Shown: piece after piece, positions 6,672-8,005 of the stretch
Layout of the letters: the number at the start of each line of letters is the position of its first letter
Position numbering within the stretch: the stretch's first letter is position 1
From: Rhodocyclaceae bacterium
Lineage (GTDB): Bacteria > Pseudomonadota > Gammaproteobacteria > Burkholderiales > Rhodocyclaceae
Direction: 5' to 3'
Length of the DNA stretch: 8,005 nucleotides
Assembly: GCA_030682595.1 (NCBI GenBank)
Contig: JAUXNZ010000078.1
Span: 1 to 8,005, forward strand
The notes under the pieces: generated by a model
The model's input: only the letters and a program-made list of their open reading frames with translations
Database searches by the model: none
Told to the model about the DNA's origin: nothing
Made by a program: the position numbers and the translations under genes

Positions 6672-8005
6672 TCAATCGCCGCGATTATCCAGTATCACCG
6701 CGACCTGCTGGCGTTCCGCATCGGCATACAGGGTCATGGTCCCCGGAGCAAGGTCGGCGACGAACACCGCGGTTGCCCAGCGCTGCGCGTCGGGCAGGAT
6801 TTCGCCAAGGCGATTCGGCAGGCCGAGCAGCGCGGTTGCGTCGATGGCGTTATCCGGCCGCCCGGGAAACAGCGCGAAGTAGAGCATGTCCGCTTCGATC
6901 AGCTCATTGAGAAAGTGGGTGCCGAGCGACACATCGGGTATCAGGCTCTCGTGCATGCCGACGATCTCGCACAGCGCGGCGACATGATTGATCTCGCCGA
7001 AATTCACCGGCAGGCCCAGCCAGAGGTCGCGCGTGCCCCAGCGGCCCGGGCCGAGCATCAGCAGCGTGCGATCGGCACTGGCCTGGTTGATGCGGCCGAC
7101 GATGCGGGTCACGGCGAGGCGATCCTCCTGGTTGAGTTGGCCATAGACCGCCGGCACGACATAGACCACCCGGTCGGGATTGATCACCCGGCTGGGACCG
7201 ATCACCGCCCCGCGGGTATCGATCAGGTGCGGCACATCGGTGGGCGGATCGACCGAGACAACGCCCTCGACATTGCGCACCTGCAGCGGCCGGCATTGCA
7301 GGAGGTTGATGCGATAGGCGCCGTCGGGCATGACGTTGAGCGCGAACTCGATTTCCACCGGATACTCGTAGGCGGCGTGCAGGTGGCGCAGCATCTGGCG
7401 CATGTCGTCGATGAACGGCGTCGCCTCGATCAACCGGTCAAAGGTGAGGAAGGCTGGTTTGCCGGGTTCCTCGCGGGTGGTAAACAGCGCCAGCGGGAAA
7501 TCCGGCTGGTCCCGCACCATTTCGGCGAAGAGCCCTGAAACCAGACGGTTTTCTTCAAGATCGAGCGCATCCATGCGCCGCTGGGCGTGGCGGGCGATGG
7601 CGCCAAAGCTGGTTTCCGGCCGCAATTCGGGCGCATTCAGCGCCACCAGGCGCGTGTAGTCGTCATCGGCGCGATCGACGGCGCGGGTGCCGAGGCCCGC
7701 CACCAGCCGGATCACGCCGGCCTTCATGTCGATGCGGGGATTCCATGGATAGGGGTTGATCGACAGGCCGACGCCGGCGGCATGCGGGTGGAAGTAGCGG
7801 CCGCCGGCCGTGCCCGAGACGCGCATGATCAGGAGCGCCATCTGCTCGTTTTCGCCGAGCAGGCCACGCCGTTCGCGGTAGCGCAACGCCGCTTCGCTCA
7901 GGGTGCTGGCATACACCTGGCGCACGGCGTCGAGCAGGGCGGCCAGGCGCGTTTCCCAGGGGCCGCGGTTGGGGCAGAAAACACTGTCATACTGGCCGGC
8001 AAAGG
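6672..8005 (-). CDS. PEP/pyruvate-binding (PPDK_N-like) domain protein, 3' part of the gene
   Basis: The reading frame is open from the window edge (first full codon at 8003) to a TGA at 6674-6672, giving 443 visible C-terminal residues; the start is outside. The fragment opens with FAGQYDSV, matching the FAG-(Q/K)-(Y/F) signature of the PEP synthase/PPDK nucleotide-binding domain. Other family landmarks follow: HPHAAGVGLSIN (about 72-83), a Gly-rich GLGTRAVD (103-110), and EIEFALN leading to INLLQCRPLQ (217-241), the usual end of PPDK_N. A second conserved block follows, with GPGRWGTRDLWLG (318-330) and GTHFLNEL (361-368). I recall this from uncharacterised large PPDK_N proteins in which the His domain is replaced. 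No GG-x-x-(S/T)-H-x-A phosphohistidine motif or PEP-binding barrel is present, so it is not PEP synthase or PPDK. It may bind or hydrolyse ATP or transfer phosphate; the substrate is unknown. It is probably cytoplasmic, as no membrane segment is visible. It lies 17 nt ahead of the first adaptor gene, probably in the same operon. The in-frame GTG at 7925 is not the start, because FAGQYDSV lies upstream of it. Confidence 0.85.
   Translation of the reverse strand, partial: FAGQYDSVFCPNRGPWETRLAALLDAVRQVYASTLSEAALRYRERRGLLGENEQMALLIMRVSGTAGGRYFHPHAAGVGLSINPYPWNPRIDMKAGVIRLVAGLGTRAVDRADDDYTRLVALNAPELRPETSFGAIARHAQRRMDALDLEENRLVSGLFAEMVRDQPDFPLALFTTREEPGKPAFLTFDRLIEATPFIDDMRQMLRHLHAAYEYPVEIEFALNVMPDGAYRINLLQCRPLQVRNVEGVVSVDPPTDVPHLIDTRGAVIGPSRVINPDRVVYVVPAVYGQLNQEDRLAVTRIVGRINQASADRTLLMLGPGRWGTRDLWLGLPVNFGEINHVAALCEIVGMHESLIPDVSLGTHFLNELIEADMLYFALFPGRPDNAIDATALLGLPNRLGEILPDAQRWATAVFVADLAPGTMTLYADAERQQVAVILDNRGD

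Noticed and set aside
6655..6675. A TTG start for the first adaptor overlapping the upstream stop codon
   Set aside because: The ATG at 6654 has a GGAAAG at good spacing and begins directly with the lipoprotein signal.
7923..7925. A GTG start for the PPDK_N protein
   Set aside because: The frame is open further upstream and encodes FAGQYDSVFC, a conserved family motif, so the gene extends beyond the window.
6672..8005. Annotation as phosphoenolpyruvate synthase (ppsA) or pyruvate phosphate dikinase
   Set aside because: The N-terminal domain resembles theirs, but the phosphohistidine and PEP-binding barrel domains are absent and the gene ends soon after the nucleotide-binding domain plus a different C-terminal block.

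Overview
The window is GC-rich (roughly 65% by eye) and almost wholly protein-coding. Every gene I can support lies on the minus strand, so transcription runs from high to low coordinates. Base composition, codon use and the gene families suggest a Gram-negative proteobacterium, most likely a betaproteobacterium of Rhodocyclales/Azoarcus-like type. That placement is inference; there is no rRNA or marker gene to confirm it.

Layout in the direction of transcription: (1) the 3' part of a gene for a PEP/pyruvate-binding (PPDK_N, ATP-grasp-like) domain protein with a distinctive C-terminal domain and no phosphohistidine domain (8005 to 6672, 5' end off the window); (2) a lipoprotein membrane-fusion/periplasmic adaptor (6654 to 5623); (3) a complete RND-superfamily inner-membrane efflux permease of 1034 aa (5612 to 2508); (4) a second lipoprotein adaptor (2511 to 1474); (5) the N-terminal 492 residues of a second RND permease from a different subfamily (1477 to 1, 3' end off the window). 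Successive spacings are 17 nt, 10 nt, a 4-nt ATGA overlap and another 4-nt ATGA overlap. This is the architecture of one operon with translational coupling.

The four transport genes form two adaptor-permease pairs in tandem. Each pair would be expected to build a tripartite pump with a TolC-type outer-membrane channel. No outer-membrane factor and no regulator gene is visible here. Both permeases keep the paired Asp-Asp of TM4 typical of HAE (drug/hydrophobe) RND pumps rather than the heavy-metal group, so export of organic or amphiphilic compounds is the best guess. The substrate cannot be read from the sequence.

The least conventional element is the PPDK_N-family protein 17 nt ahead of the pumps. 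It is not a PEP synthase or PPDK, because the swivelling His domain and the PEP-binding barrel are absent. I know of no established role for it with RND pumps. No tRNA, rRNA, mobile element, CRISPR array, convincing promoter or terminator was seen. There is no gene-free stretch longer than 17 nt.
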